Source: an uncultured Lachnospiraceae bacterium (GTDB lineage: Bacteria > Bacillota > Clostridia > Lachnospirales > Lachnospiraceae). Taken from it: 7,290 bases of DNA. A program made the translations under genes and the position numbers. Position 1 is the first letter of the stretch, and the number at the start of each line of letters is the position of its first letter. The notes beneath the pieces are model-generated. The model saw only the letters and a list, made by a program, of their open reading frames with translations. It was not told the DNA's origin and made no database searches. The stretch covers positions 1 to 7,290 of the forward strand of contig CAMNQN010000170.1 of NCBI GenBank assembly GCA_946549155.1, written 5' to 3'. Below are positions 6,773-7,290 of the stretch, in pieces.

Positions 6773-7227
6773 TAAAGGAGTGCATCTCTCTGTTCGATGT
6801 TTTTCAAGATCGTCTCCGTCTGATCTTCCGTAAAAAAACCAGATACCCCCATGGTAGGTATAATAACCTTAGACAGGAAATCAATCTGATTTCCTCCCTC
6901 CTCCACCCACTTATCGTACATTGCTTTTACAGTCTCAAACTTCGTTCCGTGCTCCCACGGATTAATCGCTGCCTGAGCAATCGTCAGCATCACAGACAAG
7001 GGTGGAAGATCATTTGCCGTCACCAGCATTAAAATATTCACATGATACTTATTTTCCAGCATTGTCACCATATCCGCCGTAAGCTTCATTCTGTGATTAA
7101 CACCGCCCACCGTCCAATAATGAAATGGGCGTCTTTTCTTTTTTGCCTCTTCAAAATTGGTGATATTACTTTCTTTTGAACTTTCATCCTGCTGCAGTTC
7201 CTGATCCAATCCATCCATATCATTCAT
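6772..7227 (-). CDS. Tail assembly chaperone, first (G-like) product
   Basis: This 151-residue protein probably acts as a cytoplasmic chaperone that holds the tape measure soluble and helps recruit tube protein during tail assembly, without staying in the mature virion. The start is the ATG at 7227, eight bases after a GGAGG ribosome site (7240-7236). The first ~33 residues are polar and probably disordered, ending in a basic KKKRR stretch. The compact part follows, with the segments RPFHYWTVGGVNHRMKL and ALL at the very end, and predicted helices between. It looks like the chaperone family labelled DUF6096 in Clostridia prophages, by memory and not by search. Support comes mainly from position (directly before a second small gene and the tape measure), size, and the seven-T slippery run at 6838-6832 (codon 132), which would allow a -1 shift into the next gene. 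It overlaps the next start by one base (TAATG). Confidence 0.75.
   Translation of the reverse strand: MNDMDGLDQELQQDESSKESNITNFEEAKKKRRPFHYWTVGGVNHRMKLTADMVTMLENKYHVNILMLVTANDLPPLSVMLTIAQAAINPWEHGTKFETVKAMYDKWVEEGGNQIDFLSKVIIPTMGVSGFFTEDQTETILKNIEQRDALL
6832..6838 (-). promoter_or_regulatory. Candidate -1 programmed ribosomal frameshift site (T TTT TTT)
   Basis: In the reading frame of the first chaperone gene the codons here are GGT TTT TTT ACG, so the coding strand carries an exact X XXY YYZ heptamer (seven T) in the right register, with full re-pairing of both tRNAs after a one-base backward slip. The -1 frame then reads TAC GGA AGA TCA and continues with no stop through 6772 into the second gene. 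Four bases downstream, arms 6827-6822 (AAGATC) and 6811-6806 (GATCTT) can pair around a 10-base loop, a possible though weak stimulatory hairpin. Frameshifting at the end of the first tail chaperone gene is conserved across many tailed phages. The exact site here is inferred from sequence alone. Confidence 0.65.
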
Positions 7228-7241
7228 TGCCTATCCCTCCC

Positions 7242-7290
7242 TTAAGCCGGATCCGTGATATCTAAATCACTCTGTACCATCATGGTTGCT
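7242..7290 (-). CDS. C-terminal end of upstream gene, probably major tail protein (partial)
   Basis: Only the last 15 codons and the TAA stop (7244-7242) lie in the window. The visible C-terminus reads ATMMVQSDLDITDPA. So short a stretch shows no domain, and the frame is chosen because its stop falls 14 bases before the next start, with that gene's ribosome site (GGGAGGG, 7241-7235) directly after it, the same spacing as elsewhere in this operon. By position, immediately upstream of the tail assembly chaperone genes, the expected product is the major tail tube protein, which polymerises into the tail tube around the tape measure. That identity is inference from gene order only; another small tail gene is possible. 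Confidence 0.4.
   Translation of the reverse strand, partial: ATMMVQSDLDITDPA

Noticed and set aside
6799..6805. GAAAAAC as an alternative frameshift heptamer in the first chaperone gene
   Set aside because: It is in register, but the first position does not fit X XXY (G before AAA), so re-pairing is imperfect; the seven-T run upstream fits fully.

Overview
The window is almost entirely coding on the minus strand and reads as the tail-morphogenesis block of a siphovirus or prophage. Read in the direction of transcription (right to left), the order is: the last codons of a gene that is probably the major tail (tube) protein; two overlapping genes of the tail assembly chaperone type; a 1312-residue tape measure protein; a 118-residue protein in the distal-tail slot; a 137-residue unrecognised protein; and a large tail-tip (Tal/spike-like) protein that runs off the left edge. 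This order (tube, G/T chaperones, tape measure, distal tail, tip) is classical for long non-contractile tails. No sheath gene or other sign of a contractile tail is seen.

The host is probably a Gram-positive anaerobe of the Clostridia, with the Lachnospiraceae or a relative the best guess. The grounds are strong AGGAGG-type ribosome sites before most genes, moderate GC, and tape-measure motifs (GFDEINKL, GQMFIAREAGPELVG) that I recall from prophages of gut Clostridia. This host call is inference and was not searched. A temperate prophage and a free phage cannot be told apart here, because no integrase, att site or host gene is present.

The genes are tightly packed: about 15 bases or fewer between genes, a one-base overlap (TAATG) between the chaperone genes, and a single 57-base gap (2015-2071) that holds a hairpin just after a stop codon. 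No promoter was found, so the block is presumably read as part of one late transcript starting beyond the right edge. No tRNA, rRNA, CRISPR array or insertion sequence was seen.

The most informative details are: (1) an in-register run of seven T on the coding strand near the end of the first chaperone gene, with the -1 frame open into the second gene and a small inverted repeat just downstream, a good candidate for programmed -1 frameshifting; (2) three internal architectures in the tape measure, namely six exact-period 16-residue FNANGK repeats, a ladder of tryptophans every 33-35 residues containing a 69-residue tandem duplication, and an acidic non-helical insert between them; (3) a short 118-residue protein where a much longer distal tail protein often sits; (4) a terminator-like hairpin inside the operon whose pairing is better in the coding-sense RNA than in the antisense RNA.

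Functionally, the chaperones should coat the tape measure, around which tube protein polymerises. The distal protein and the tip protein would form the initiator/baseplate end that meets the host cell. I see a well-ordered structural module with some unusual repeats, not clear evidence of a wholly new system.
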